Below are positions 1-10,045 of a DNA stretch of 54,000 nucleotides, piece after piece. The stretch lies in the NCBI GenBank assembly GCA_903813345.2, contig CAIIXF020000147.1, positions 64,001 to 118,000 on the forward strand. Direction: 5' to 3'. A program made the translations under genes and the position numbers. Every line of letters starts with the position of its first letter. Positions within the stretch are counted from its first letter, which is position 1. A model generated the notes under the pieces. It worked only from the letters and a program-made list of their open reading frames with translations. It was not told the origin of the DNA and made no database searches. This DNA is from Owenia fusiformis (lineage: Eukaryota > Annelida > Polychaeta > Sabellida > Oweniidae).

Positions 1-326
1 CCGCAATCGTTAGTTTGAGGAAGGGAATCGTTGTTTACGAAATGCTCTAGTCATCGTTCGGGCCTATTTTCTTTCAAATGTCTGTTGTTCGCAGAGATAC
101 GTATACCAAGTGTATTCGTGCCGTCTAGATATACGGCAACGGTGGCCCGTACGCGAACTTCAAACGCGTATATCTCGATAACTAATGGTCGGATTTCAAT
201 TTGGTTCACTGTTTTTTTAATGCTCGGAAAACTGTCTTTCCGACCAGCTAGTTCTCCTCCGATTCTGACTTCTTAAGGAGGCTCGAGAGGCCGAAATAGC
301 GGAAATGCAGATTTCGACCTAGATTT

Positions 327-339
327 CGACCTTTGACCC
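327..339 (-). promoter_or_regulatory. DR1-like TGACC half-site pair in S714 (sequence match only)
   Basis: CGACCTTTGACCC on the plus strand reads GGGTCAAAGGTCG on the minus strand. That is two nuclear-receptor-type half-sites in direct repeat with 1-bp spacing, each one base off the AGGTCA consensus. The copy recurs in each S714 unit. It aligns with the perfect DR1 in E elements, so it is an inherited part of the shared end module. Whether any protein binds is unknown. Confidence 0.3.
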
Positions 340-447
340 AGATAAGGATTTGACCTAATTTCCGAGCAACTACGCCTAGCCCCCTAACAACGTGCATGAG
401 TAGATTTATCCAAATATCTCTCGTTGATGAGAACGTGTGGTTAGAAA

Positions 448-481
448 GATTTTTGCTTTTGCACATACAAAAGCAAAAATC
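448..481 (+). repeat. S714 3'-terminal hairpin (one per unit)
   Basis: GATTTTTGCTTTTG at 448-461, loop CACATA at 462-467, and exact complement CAAAAGCAAAAATC at 468-481: a 14-bp perfect stem with a 6-nt loop. It recurs every 714 bp and marks the right end of each unit. At the right border of arrays B, C and D, the base after the stem is the first base of an E element (ACTAGA). In array A there are two extra bases (AT). By position it corresponds to the AGACTCCAGAT hairpin of E elements, but its sequence is unrelated. Confidence 0.9.
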
Positions 482-483
482 AT

Positions 484-1197
484 AATAGGATTTGGCCATA
501 CGCGTATAGAGGGAAATGGCTCTAGGGACGCTTTGAGGGCCTATAATGGTCGATTGAAGGACAGGGAATCTAGGGAGGTAGTTGGGGAGAATGTCTGGCT
601 CGTGCTTCGCGGATCCGTCGAGGTCAAAAAATAGTCCTTCAAAAAATAGGCCTTCCAGACGTCTATATAGAGCTTTCGACGTAGATTCGAGCAGCGTACG
701 CGTCGTTCTACATTCCGCAATCGTTAGTTTGAGGAAGGGAATCGTTGTTTACGAAATGCTCTAGTCATCGTTCGGGCCTATTTTCTTTCAAATGTCTGTT
801 GTTCGCAGAGATACGTATACCAAGTGTATTCGTGCCGTCTAGATATACGGCAACGGTGGCCCGTACGCGAACTTCAAACGCGTATATCTCGATAACTAAT
901 GGTCGGATTTCAATTTGGTTCACTGTTTTTTTAATGCTCGGAAAACTGTCTTTCCGACCAGCTAGTTCTCCTCCGATTCTGACTTCTTAAGGAGGCTCGA
1001 GAGGCCGAAATAGCGGAAATGCAGATTTCGACCTAGATTTCGACCTTTGACCCAGATAAGGATTTGACCTAATTTCCGAGCAACTACGCCTAGCCCCCTA
1101 ACAACGTGCATGAGTAGATTTATCCAAATATCTCTCGTTGATGAGAACGTGTGGTTAGAAAGATTTTTGCTTTTGCACATACAAAAGCAAAAATCAT
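484..1197 (+). repeat. Reference S714 monomer (714 bp)
   Basis: Anatomy of one unit, left to right: junction trinucleotides (AATAATAGG); perfect palindrome ATACGCGTAT at 498-507; a CG-rich block without simple repeats (about 510-1010) that holds three ACGCGT sites (500-505, 698-703, 878-883); a segment at about 858-916 that aligns with the E-element core (CTTCAAA.CG..ATA.CT, then GTCGGATTTCAATTTGG); a TTGACCT-rich module at about 1034-1090; and a terminal hairpin at 1162-1195 with a 14-bp perfect stem. Strand is given in the sense that places the hairpin last. A palindrome at one end and a stem-loop at the other make the monomer look like a compact element rather than a random satellite phase. 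That reading is inference. Confidence 0.85.
498..507. repeat. S714 5' palindrome ATACGCGTAT
   Basis: A perfect 10-bp palindrome that begins 14 bases into the unit, repeated at +714 steps. It lies where E elements carry their own palindrome (AAATTGAAC/GTTCAATTT), about ten bases from the left end. The inner ACGCGT equals the yeast MluI cell-cycle box, but no function is shown here. Confidence 0.7.
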
Positions 1198-4100
1198 AAT
1201 AGGATTTGGCCATACGCGTATAGAGGGAAATGGCTCTAGGGACGCTTTGAGGGCCTATAATGGTCGATTGAAGGACAGGGAATCTAGGGAGGTAGTTGGG
1301 GAGAATGTCTGGCTCGTGCTTCGCGGATCCGTCGAGGTCAAAAAATAGTCCTTCAAAAAATAGGCCTTCCAGACGTCTATATAGAGCTTTCGACGTAGAT
1401 TCGAGCAGCGTACGCGTCGTTCTACATTCCGCAATCGTTAGTTTGAGGAAGGGAATCGTTGTTTACGAAATGCTCTAGTCATCGTTCGGGCCTATTTTCT
1501 TTCAAATGTCTGTTGTTCGCAGAGATACGTATACCAAGTGTATTCGTGCCGTCTAGATATACGGCAACGGTGGCCCGTACGCGAACTTCAAACGCGTATA
1601 TCTCGATAACTAATGGTCGGATTTCAATTTGGTTCACTGTTTTTTTAATGCTCGGAAAACTGTCTTTCCGACCAGCTAGTTCTCCTCCGATTCTGACTTC
1701 TTAAGGAGGCTCGAGAGGCCGAAATAGCGGAAATGCAGATTTCGACCTAGATTTCGACCTTTGACCCAGATAAGGATTTGACCTAATTTCCGAGCAACTA
1801 CGCCTAGCCCCCTAACAACGTGCATGAGTAGATTTATCCAAATATCTCTCGTTGATGAGAACGTGTGGTTAGAAAGATTTTTGCTTTTGCACATACAAAA
1901 GCAAAAATCATAATAGGATTTGGCCATACGCGTATAGAGGGAAATGGCTCTAGGGACGCTTTGAGGGCCTATAATGGTCGATTGAAGGACAGGGAATCTA
2001 GGGAGGTAGTTGGGGAGAATGTCTGGCTCGTGCTTCGCGGATCCGTCGAGGTCAAAAAATAGTCCTTCAAAAAATAGGCCTTCCAGACGTCTATATAGAG
2101 CTTTCGACGTAGATTCGAGCAGCGTACGCGTCGTTCTACATTCCGCAATCGTTAGTTTGAGGAAGGGAATCGTTGTTTACGAAATGCTCTAGTCATCGTT
2201 CGGGCCTATTTTCTTTCAAATGTCTGTTGTTCGCAGAGATACGTATACCAAGTGTATTCGTGCCGTCTAGATATACGGCAACGGTGGCCCGTACGCGAAC
2301 TTCAAACGCGTATATCTCGATAACTAATGGTCGGATTTCAATTTGGTTCACTGTTTTTTTAATGCTCGGAAAACTGTCTTTCCGACCAGCTAGTTCTCCT
2401 CCGATTCTGACTTCTTAAGGAGGCTCGAGAGGCCGAAATAGCGGAAATGCAGATTTCGACCTAGATTTCGACCTTTGACCCAGATAAGGATTTGACCTAA
2501 TTTCCGAGCAACTACGCCTAGCCCCCTAACAACGTGCATGAGTAGATTTATCCAAATATCTCTCGTTGATGAGAACGTGTGGTTAGAAAGATTTTTGCTT
2601 TTGCACATACAAAAGCAAAAATCATAATAGGATTTGGCCATACGCGTATAGAGGGAAATGGCTCTAGGGACGCTTTGAGGGCCTATAATGGTCGATTGAA
2701 GGACAGGGAATCTAGGGAGGTAGTTGGGGAGAATGTCTGGCTCGTGCTTCGCGGATCCGTCGAGGTCAAAAAATAGTCCTTCAAAAAATAGGCCTTCCAG
2801 ACGTCTATATAGAGCTTTCGACGTAGATTCGAGCAGCGTACGCGTCGTTCTACATTCCGCAATCGTTAGTTTGAGGAAGGGAATCGTTGTTTACGAAATG
2901 CTCTAGTCATCGTTCGGGCCTATTTTCTTTCAAATGTCTGTTGTTCGCAGAGATACGTATACCAAGTGTATTCGTGCCGTCTAGATATACGGCAACGGTG
3001 GCCCGTACGCGAACTTCAAACGCGTATATCTCGATAACTAATGGTCGGATTTCAATTTGGTTCACTGTTTTTTTAATGCTCGGAAAACTGTCTTTCCGAC
3101 CAGCTAGTTCTCCTCCGATTCTGACTTCTTAAGGAGGCTCGAGAGGCCGAAATAGCGGAAATGCAGATTTCGACCTAGATTTCGACCTTTGACCCAGATA
3201 AGGATTTGACCTAATTTCCGAGCAACTACGCCTAGCCCCCTAACAACGTGCATGAGTAGATTTATCCAAATATCTCTCGTTGATGAGAACGTGTGGTTAG
3301 AAAGATTTTTGCTTTTGCACATACAAAAGCAAAAATCATAATAGGATTTGGCCATACGCGTATAGAGGGAAATGGCTCTAGGGACGCTTTGAGGGCCTAT
3401 AATGGTCGATTGAAGGACAGGGAATCTAGGGAGGTAGTTGGGGAGAATGTCTGGCTCGTGCTTCGCGGATCCGTCGAGGTCAAAAAATAGTCCTTCAAAA
3501 AATAGGCCTTCCAGACGTCTATATAGAGCTTTCGACGTAGATTCGAGCAGCGTACGCGTCGTTCTACATTCCGCAATCGTTAGTTTGAGGAAGGGAATCG
3601 TTGTTTACGAAATGCTCTAGTCATCGTTCGGGCCTATTTTCTTTCAAATGTCTGTTGTTCGCAGAGATACGTATACCAAGTGTATTCGTGCCGTCTAGAT
3701 ATACGGCAACGGTGGCCCGTACGCGAACTTCAAACGCGTATATCTCGATAACTAATGGTCGGATTTCAATTTGGTTCACTGTTTTTTTAATGCTCGGAAA
3801 ACTGTCTTTCCGACCAGCTAGTTCTCCTCCGATTCTGACTTCTTAAGGAGGCTCGAGAGGCCGAAATAGCGGAAATGCAGATTTCGACCTAGATTTCGAC
3901 CTTTGACCCAGATAAGGATTTGACCTAATTTCCGAGCAACTACGCCTAGCCCCCTAACAACGTGCATGAGTAGATTTATCCAAATATCTCTCGTTGATGA
4001 GAACGTGTGGTTAGAAAGATTTTTGCTTTTGCACATACAAAAGCAAAAATCATAATAGGATTTGGCCATACGCGTATAGAGGGAAATGGCTCTAGGGACG

Positions 4101-6909
4101 CTTTGAGGGCCTATAATGGTCGATTGAAGGACAGGGAATCTAGGGAGGTAGTTGGGGAGAATGTCTGGCTCGTGCTTCGCGGATCCGTCGAGGTCAAAAA
4201 ATAGTCCTTCAAAAAATAGGCCTTCCAGACGTCTATATAGAGCTTTCGACGTAGATTCGAGCAGCGTACGCGTCGTTCTACATTCCGCAATCGTTAGTTT
4301 GAGGAAGGGAATCGTTGTTTACGAAATGCTCTAGTCATCGTTCGGGCCTATTTTCTTTCAAATGTCTGTTGTTCGCAGAGATACGTATACCAAGTGTATT
4401 CGTGCCGTCTAGATATACGGCAACGGTGGCCCGTACGCGAACTTCAAACGCGTATATCTCGATAACTAATGGTCGGATTTCAATTTGGTTCACTGTTTTT
4501 TTAATGCTCGGAAAACTGTCTTTCCGACCAGCTAGTTCTCCTCCGATTCTGACTTCTTAAGGAGGCTCGAGAGGCCGAAATAGCGGAAATGCAGATTTCG
4601 ACCTAGATTTCGACCTTTGACCCAGATAAGGATTTGACCTAATTTCCGAGCAACTACGCCTAGCCCCCTAACAACGTGCATGAGTAGATTTATCCAAATA
4701 TCTCTCGTTGATGAGAACGTGTGGTTAGAAAGATTTTTGCTTTTGCACATACAAAAGCAAAAATCATAATAGGATTTGGCCATACGCGTATAGAGGGAAA
4801 TGGCTCTAGGGACGCTTTGAGGGCCTATAATGGTCGATTGAAGGACAGGGAATCTAGGGAGGTAGTTGGGGAGAATGTCTGGCTCGTGCTTCGCGGATCC
4901 GTCGAGGTCAAAAAATAGTCCTTCAAAAAATAGGCCTTCCAGACGTCTATATAGAGCTTTCGACGTAGATTCGAGCAGCGTACGCGTCGTTCTACATTCC
5001 GCAATCGTTAGTTTGAGGAAGGGAATCGTTGTTTACGAAATGCTCTAGTCATCGTTCGGGCCTATTTTCTTTCAAATGTCTGTTGTTCGCAGAGATACGT
5101 ATACCAAGTGTATTCGTGCCGTCTAGATATACGGCAACGGTGGCCCGTACGCGAACTTCAAACGCGTATATCTCGATAACTAATGGTCGGATTTCAATTT
5201 GGTTCACTGTTTTTTTAATGCTCGGAAAACTGTCTTTCCGACCAGCTAGTTCTCCTCCGATTCTGACTTCTTAAGGAGGCTCGAGAGGCCGAAATAGCGG
5301 AAATGCAGATTTCGACCTAGATTTCGACCTTTGACCCAGATAAGGATTTGACCTAATTTCCGAGCAACTACGCCTAGCCCCCTAACAACGTGCATGAGTA
5401 GATTTATCCAAATATCTCTCGTTGATGAGAACGTGTGGTTAGAAAGATTTTTGCTTTTGCACATACAAAAGCAAAAATCATAATAGGATTTGGCCATACG
5501 CGTATAGAGGGAAATGGCTCTAGGGACGCTTTGAGGGCCTATAATGGTCGATTGAAGGACAGGGAATCTAGGGAGGTAGTTGGGGAGAATGTCTGGCTCG
5601 TGCTTCGCGGATCCGTCGAGGTCAAAAAATAGTCCTTCAAAAAATAGGCCTTCCAGACGTCTATATAGAGCTTTCGACGTAGATTCGAGCAGCGTACGCG
5701 TCGTTCTACATTCCGCAATCGTTAGTTTGAGGAAGGGAATCGTTGTTTACGAAATGCTCTAGTCATCGTTCGGGCCTATTTTCTTTCAAATGTCTGTTGT
5801 TCGCAGAGATACGTATACCAAGTGTATTCGTGCCGTCTAGATATACGGCAACGGTGGCCCGTACGCGAACTTCAAACGCGTATATCTCGATAACTAATGG
5901 TCGGATTTCAATTTGGTTCACTGTTTTTTTAATGCTCGGAAAACTGTCTTTCCGACCAGCTAGTTCTCCTCCGATTCTGACTTCTTAAGGAGGCTCGAGA
6001 GGCCGAAATAGCGGAAATGCAGATTTCGACCTAGATTTCGACCTTTGACCCAGATAAGGATTTGACCTAATTTCCGAGCAACTACGCCTAGCCCCCTAAC
6101 AACGTGCATGAGTAGATTTATCCAAATATCTCTCGTTGATGAGAACGTGTGGTTAGAAAGATTTTTGCTTTTGCACATACAAAAGCAAAAATCATAATAG
6201 GATTTGGCCATACGCGTATAGAGGGAAATGGCTCTAGGGACGCTTTGAGGGCCTATAATGGTCGATTGAAGGACAGGGAATCTAGGGAGGTAGTTGGGGA
6301 GAATGTCTGGCTCGTGCTTCGCGGATCCGTCGAGGTCAAAAAATAGTCCTTCAAAAAATAGGCCTTCCAGACGTCTATATAGAGCTTTCGACGTAGATTC
6401 GAGCAGCGTACGCGTCGTTCTACATTCCGCAATCGTTAGTTTGAGGAAGGGAATCGTTGTTTACGAAATGCTCTAGTCATCGTTCGGGCCTATTTTCTTT
6501 CAAATGTCTGTTGTTCGCAGAGATACGTATACCAAGTGTATTCGTGCCGTCTAGATATACGGCAACGGTGGCCCGTACGCGAACTTCAAACGCGTATATC
6601 TCGATAACTAATGGTCGGATTTCAATTTGGTTCACTGTTTTTTTAATGCTCGGAAAACTGTCTTTCCGACCAGCTAGTTCTCCTCCGATTCTGACTTCTT
6701 AAGGAGGCTCGAGAGGCCGAAATAGCGGAAATGCAGATTTCGACCTAGATTTCGACCTTTGACCCAGATAAGGATTTGACCTAATTTCCGAGCAACTACG
6801 CCTAGCCCCCTAACAACGTGCATGAGTAGATTTATCCAAATATCTCTCGTTGATGAGAACGTGTGGTTAGAAAGATTTTTGCTTTTGCACATACAAAAGC
6901 AAAAATCAT

Positions 6910-7617
6910 AATAGGATTTGGCCATACGCGTATAGAGGGAAATGGCTCTAGGGACGCTTTGAGGGCCTATAATGGTCGATTGAAGGACAGGGAATCTAGG
7001 GAGGTAGTTGGGGAGAATGTCTGGCTCGTGCTTCGCGGATCCGTCGAGGTCAAAAAATAGTCCTTCAAAAAATAGGCCTTCCAGACGTCTATATAGAGCT
7101 TTCGACGTAGATTCGAGCAGCGTACGCGTCGTTCTACATTCCGCAATCGTTAGTTTGAGGAAGGGAATCGTTGTTTACGAAATGCTCTAGTCATCGTTCG
7201 GGCCTATTTTCTTTCAAATGTCTGTTGTTCGCAGAGATACGTATACAAGTGTATTCGTGCCGTCTAGATATACGGCAACGGTGGCCCGTACGCGAACTTC
7301 AAACGCGTATCTCCTCGATAACTAATGGTCGGATTTCAATTTGGTTCACTGTTTTTTAATGCTCGGAAAACTGTCTTTCCGACCAGCTAGTTCTCCTCCG
7401 ATTCTGACTTCTTAAGGAGGCTCGAGAGGCCGAAATAGCGAAATGCAGATTCGACCTAGATTTCGACCTTTGACCCAGATAAGGATTTGACCTAATTTCC
7501 GAGCAACTCGCCTAGCCCCCTAACAACGTGCATGAGTAGATTTATCCAAATATCTCTCGTTGATGAGACGTGTGGTTAGAAAGATTTTTGCTTTTGCACA
7601 TACAAAAGCAAAATCAT
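6910..7617. repeat. Last S714 unit of array A, error-rich
   Basis: The first ~330 bp match the other units exactly. From about 7240 on there are repeated single-base losses (for example CC to C in GTATACC, loss of one T in the T7 run, G lost in TAGCGG, A lost in GCAACTACG and in GATGAGAA) plus a scrambled GCGTATCTCCTCG. One 81-codon frame is thereby shortened to 62 codons. Many scattered single-base deletions beside more than 25 flawless copies suggest consensus error more than natural decay. Confidence 0.8.
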
Positions 7618-8022
7618 ACTAGACATTAAATGAACAAGTTCAATTTAAGACTCCAGATTTAAACTTTGTTTAAGCTGAGTCATCCAACTTGTAGCTGAGT
7701 CATTCAAAATAAGTAGTCAGCTAGAATATAGACATTCATTTAGACACTTTTAAGAAGGCTATCTTCGACTCTATTAGCTTAACATGGGGATATCATCATA
7801 TCGACTTTTCGAGACTTCAAACCGCTATAACTATCTAACCAGAAGTTTCGAATTTTGATTTAAGAGTCTGATTCTGAGCAAATTCTACCCTTAATTCATA
7901 ACTCATACATAAATTGGAGAATTTTTATTTTGACCTACATTTCGGACACCATATCTCAAAAGTGGGTCAAAAACTTTCTGACGGCAGAAGGCTAAACGCT
8001 ATAAGCACACTCTTTGCTACCT
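7618..8022. repeat. Truncated, error-rich copy of an E1-type 5' end
   Basis: Colinear with 8383-8799 but carrying many small indels: AGACATTAAATGAAC for AGACATGTAAATTGAAC, CCAACTTGTAGC for CCAGAACTTGTAAGC, and a duplicated CATT before TAGACA. It stops at GCTACCTGT, where the sequence jumps into the middle of an S714 unit. See the finding on a likely uncollapsed overlap. Confidence 0.75.
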
Positions 8023-8380
8023 GTCTAGATATACGGCAACGGTGGCCCGTACGCGAACTTCAAACGCGTATATCTCGATAACTAATGGTCGGATTTCAAT
8101 TTGGTTCACTGTTTTTTAATGCTCGGAAAACTGTCTTTCCGACCAGCTAGTTCTCCTCCGATTCTGACTTCTTAAGGAGGCTCGAGAGGCCGAAATAGCG
8201 GAAATGCAGATTTCGACCTAGATTTCGACCTTTGACCCAGATAAGGATTTGACCTAATTTCCGAGCAACTACGCCTAGCCCCCTAACAACGTGCATGAGT
8301 AGATTTATCCAAATATCTCTCGTTGATGAGAACGTGTGGTTAGAAAGATTTTTGCTTTTGCACATACAAAAGCAAAAATC
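8023..8380. repeat. 5'-truncated S714 unit (last ~358 bp)
   Basis: Starts inside the unit at GTCTAGATATACGG and runs to the terminal hairpin with near-perfect sequence (one T fewer in the T run). The breakpoint shares only GT with the preceding E fragment. It is followed by AT and then the 5' end of E1. Confidence 0.85.
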
Positions 8381-8382
8381 AT

Positions 8383-10045
8383 ACTAGACATGTAAATTGA
8401 ACAAGTTCAATTTAAGACTCCAGATTTAAACTTTGTTTAAGCTGAGTCATCCAGAACTTGTAAGCTGAGTCATTCAAAATAAGCTGAGTCAGCTAGAATA
8501 TAGACATTTAGACAACTTTTAAGAAGGCTATCTTCGACTCTATTAGCTTAACATGGGGATATCATCATATCGACTTTTCGAGACTTCAAACCGCTATACC
8601 TATCTAACCAGAAGTAAGTTCGAAATTTGATTTAAAGATTCTGATTCCTGAGAAAATTCTACCCTTAATTCATAACTCATACATTAAATTTGGAGAATTT
8701 TTTATTTTGACCTACATTTCGGACACCATATCTCAAAAGTGGGTCAAAAAACTTTCTGACGGCAGAAGGCTAACACTATAAGCACACTCTTTGCTACCTG
8801 TATACAAAATTTTTAAGCAAATCCTTAAAGTGTAATGTCAGAATCGCAAAAATAAGGAAAAACTATGAATTTGACCTAGATTTTTTATAGGCTTTCAGAA
8901 TATTAAGCTGTACTCAGTCTATATCTGGTATTTTACACTTCAAAAAATCCTTTTTCTCATTGACATAACATGGGGCACCAAATTTAGCGACTTTTGAGCT
9001 TTCAAAACGCCATAACTTTAGAACCGGAAGTCGGATCGAAATTTAATTTGCAGATTCAGATTCCTGACAAAATTTTACCCCTAATTCATAACTCATACGT
9101 TAAATTTGGAAATTTTTTATTTTGACCTACTTTTTGGACACGTCATAACTTCCGAACCGGAAGTCGGATCGAAATTAAGTTTGCAGATTCGGATTCCTGA
9201 GAAAATTCTACCCTTAATTCATAACTCATACGTTGGATCTGGAGAACTTTTTATTTTGACCTACTTTACGGACACCATATCTCAAAAGTGGGTAAAAATA
9301 CTTTCTGACGGCAAAAGGCTAACACTATGAGCACACTCTTTGCTACCTGTATACAAAATTTTGAAGCAAATTATTAAAGTGTAGTGTCAGAATCGTAAAA
9401 ATAAGGAAAAACTATGAATTTGACCTAGATTTTGACCTAGGCATTTTGGTGTCCAAATTTTGAAGCTATGTAGCTTTTGAGGTCCCCTTGTTTTATAAGC
9501 ATTCATTATGTTAAGCTGTACTCAGTCTACATCTTGTATTTTACACTTCGAAAAAGTCTTTTTTCCCATTGACTTAACATAGGCACCAAATTTACCGATT
9601 TTTGAGATTTCAAAAGGCTATAACTTCCGAACCGGATGTCGGATCAAATTTTTGTTTGCAGATTCGGATTCCTGAGATAATTCTACACTTATTTGATAAC
9701 TCACACGTTGACTTTGGAGAACTTTTTATGTTCTGACCTACTTTTTGGACGCCATATCTCAAAATCGGTAAGAGTAATCAAAAAACGATTTGCCTTACGG
9801 AATTAGCTTTTTTTCTAAGGAACATGATGAAAAAAACCCGGAGCAAAAATACCGAAGGACGACTGAGAAAACTTGTAAAATAGTGAAAACACACGATTTG
9901 ACCTAGTTCTTGACCTTTGACCTAGATAAACATTTGACCTAATTTCCCAGAAACTAGGTCTCATTACCCAGCTGACTATGTTAGCAGATTTTAGTAAGTC
10001 CTTCTAGTTGCTGAGAAAACTGGCAAAGAAAGAATAATAATAATA
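8383..10045 (+). mobile_element. E1: non-autonomous Helentron/HINE-like element (class inferred)
   Basis: Starts ACTAGACATG. Palindrome AAATTGAACAAGTTCAATTT lies at 8394-8413, followed by the arm AGACTCCAGAT. Next come two or three TGAGTCA-containing short repeats (about 8441-8500), a lead-in ending CGCTATACCTATCTAACC, and two cores marked by CTGACGGCA at about 8757 and 9306. The end block has GGACGCCATATC, GATGAAAAAAACCCGG and the TTGACCT module, and the copy closes with an (AAT)n tail. There is no 3' hairpin: the tail abuts E2. E1 is nearly identical to E6 but lacks 59 bp near 8880. No transposase or Rep/helicase frame is present. Confidence 0.5.
9911..9923 (-). promoter_or_regulatory. Perfect DR1 motif in E elements (sequence match only)
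   Basis: TGACCTTTGACCT on the plus strand is AGGTCAAAGGTCA on the minus strand. This is the textbook direct repeat-1 bound by animal RXR/PPAR/HNF4-type receptors. It sits in a cluster of TTGACCT words in the end block. The same 13-mer occurs once per E element: 12592, 15135, 17457, 20138, 21869, 34515, 36837, 39518, 41311, 45488, 47377, 49546, 51383 and 53459 (start positions). Conservation may only reflect common descent of the repeats. Confidence 0.4.

Larger units (their letters stand above)
1..6909. repeat. S714 satellite array A: partial unit plus nine full 714-bp units
   Basis: The same 714-bp sequence repeats head to tail with a constant step: landmark AGGATTTGG occurs at 487, 1201, 1915 and so on. 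Positions 1-483 are the last 483 bp of a unit cut by the window edge. Full units start at 484, 1198, 1912, 2626, 3340, 4054, 4768, 5482 and 6196. I saw no base difference among them when comparing lines, and their six-frame translations are identical. Short frames of 60-83 codons occur on both strands of each unit, overlap one another, and match no protein I recognise. I read them as chance frames in non-coding DNA. The array continues to the left of the window. Confidence 0.95.

Noticed and set aside
421-484. Hammerhead ribozyme, suggested by TTGATGAG ... GAAA followed by a long hairpin at the end of S714
   Set aside because: The invariant C of CTGATGA is T here, stem II would have only about three pairs with a G-A mismatch at its base, and the cleavage triplet does not line up with the stem after GAAA. 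Related E copies (TTGCTGAG, TTATTGAG, TTGGTGAG) do not keep the core.
31-1478. Short frames (60-83 codons, both strands) repeated in each S714 unit as possible small proteins
   Set aside because: They overlap one another on opposite strands, have no recognisable domain, and stay identical only because the DNA is identical. With no synonymous changes to examine, nothing points to selection for protein. The diverged unit at 6910-7617 breaks them freely.
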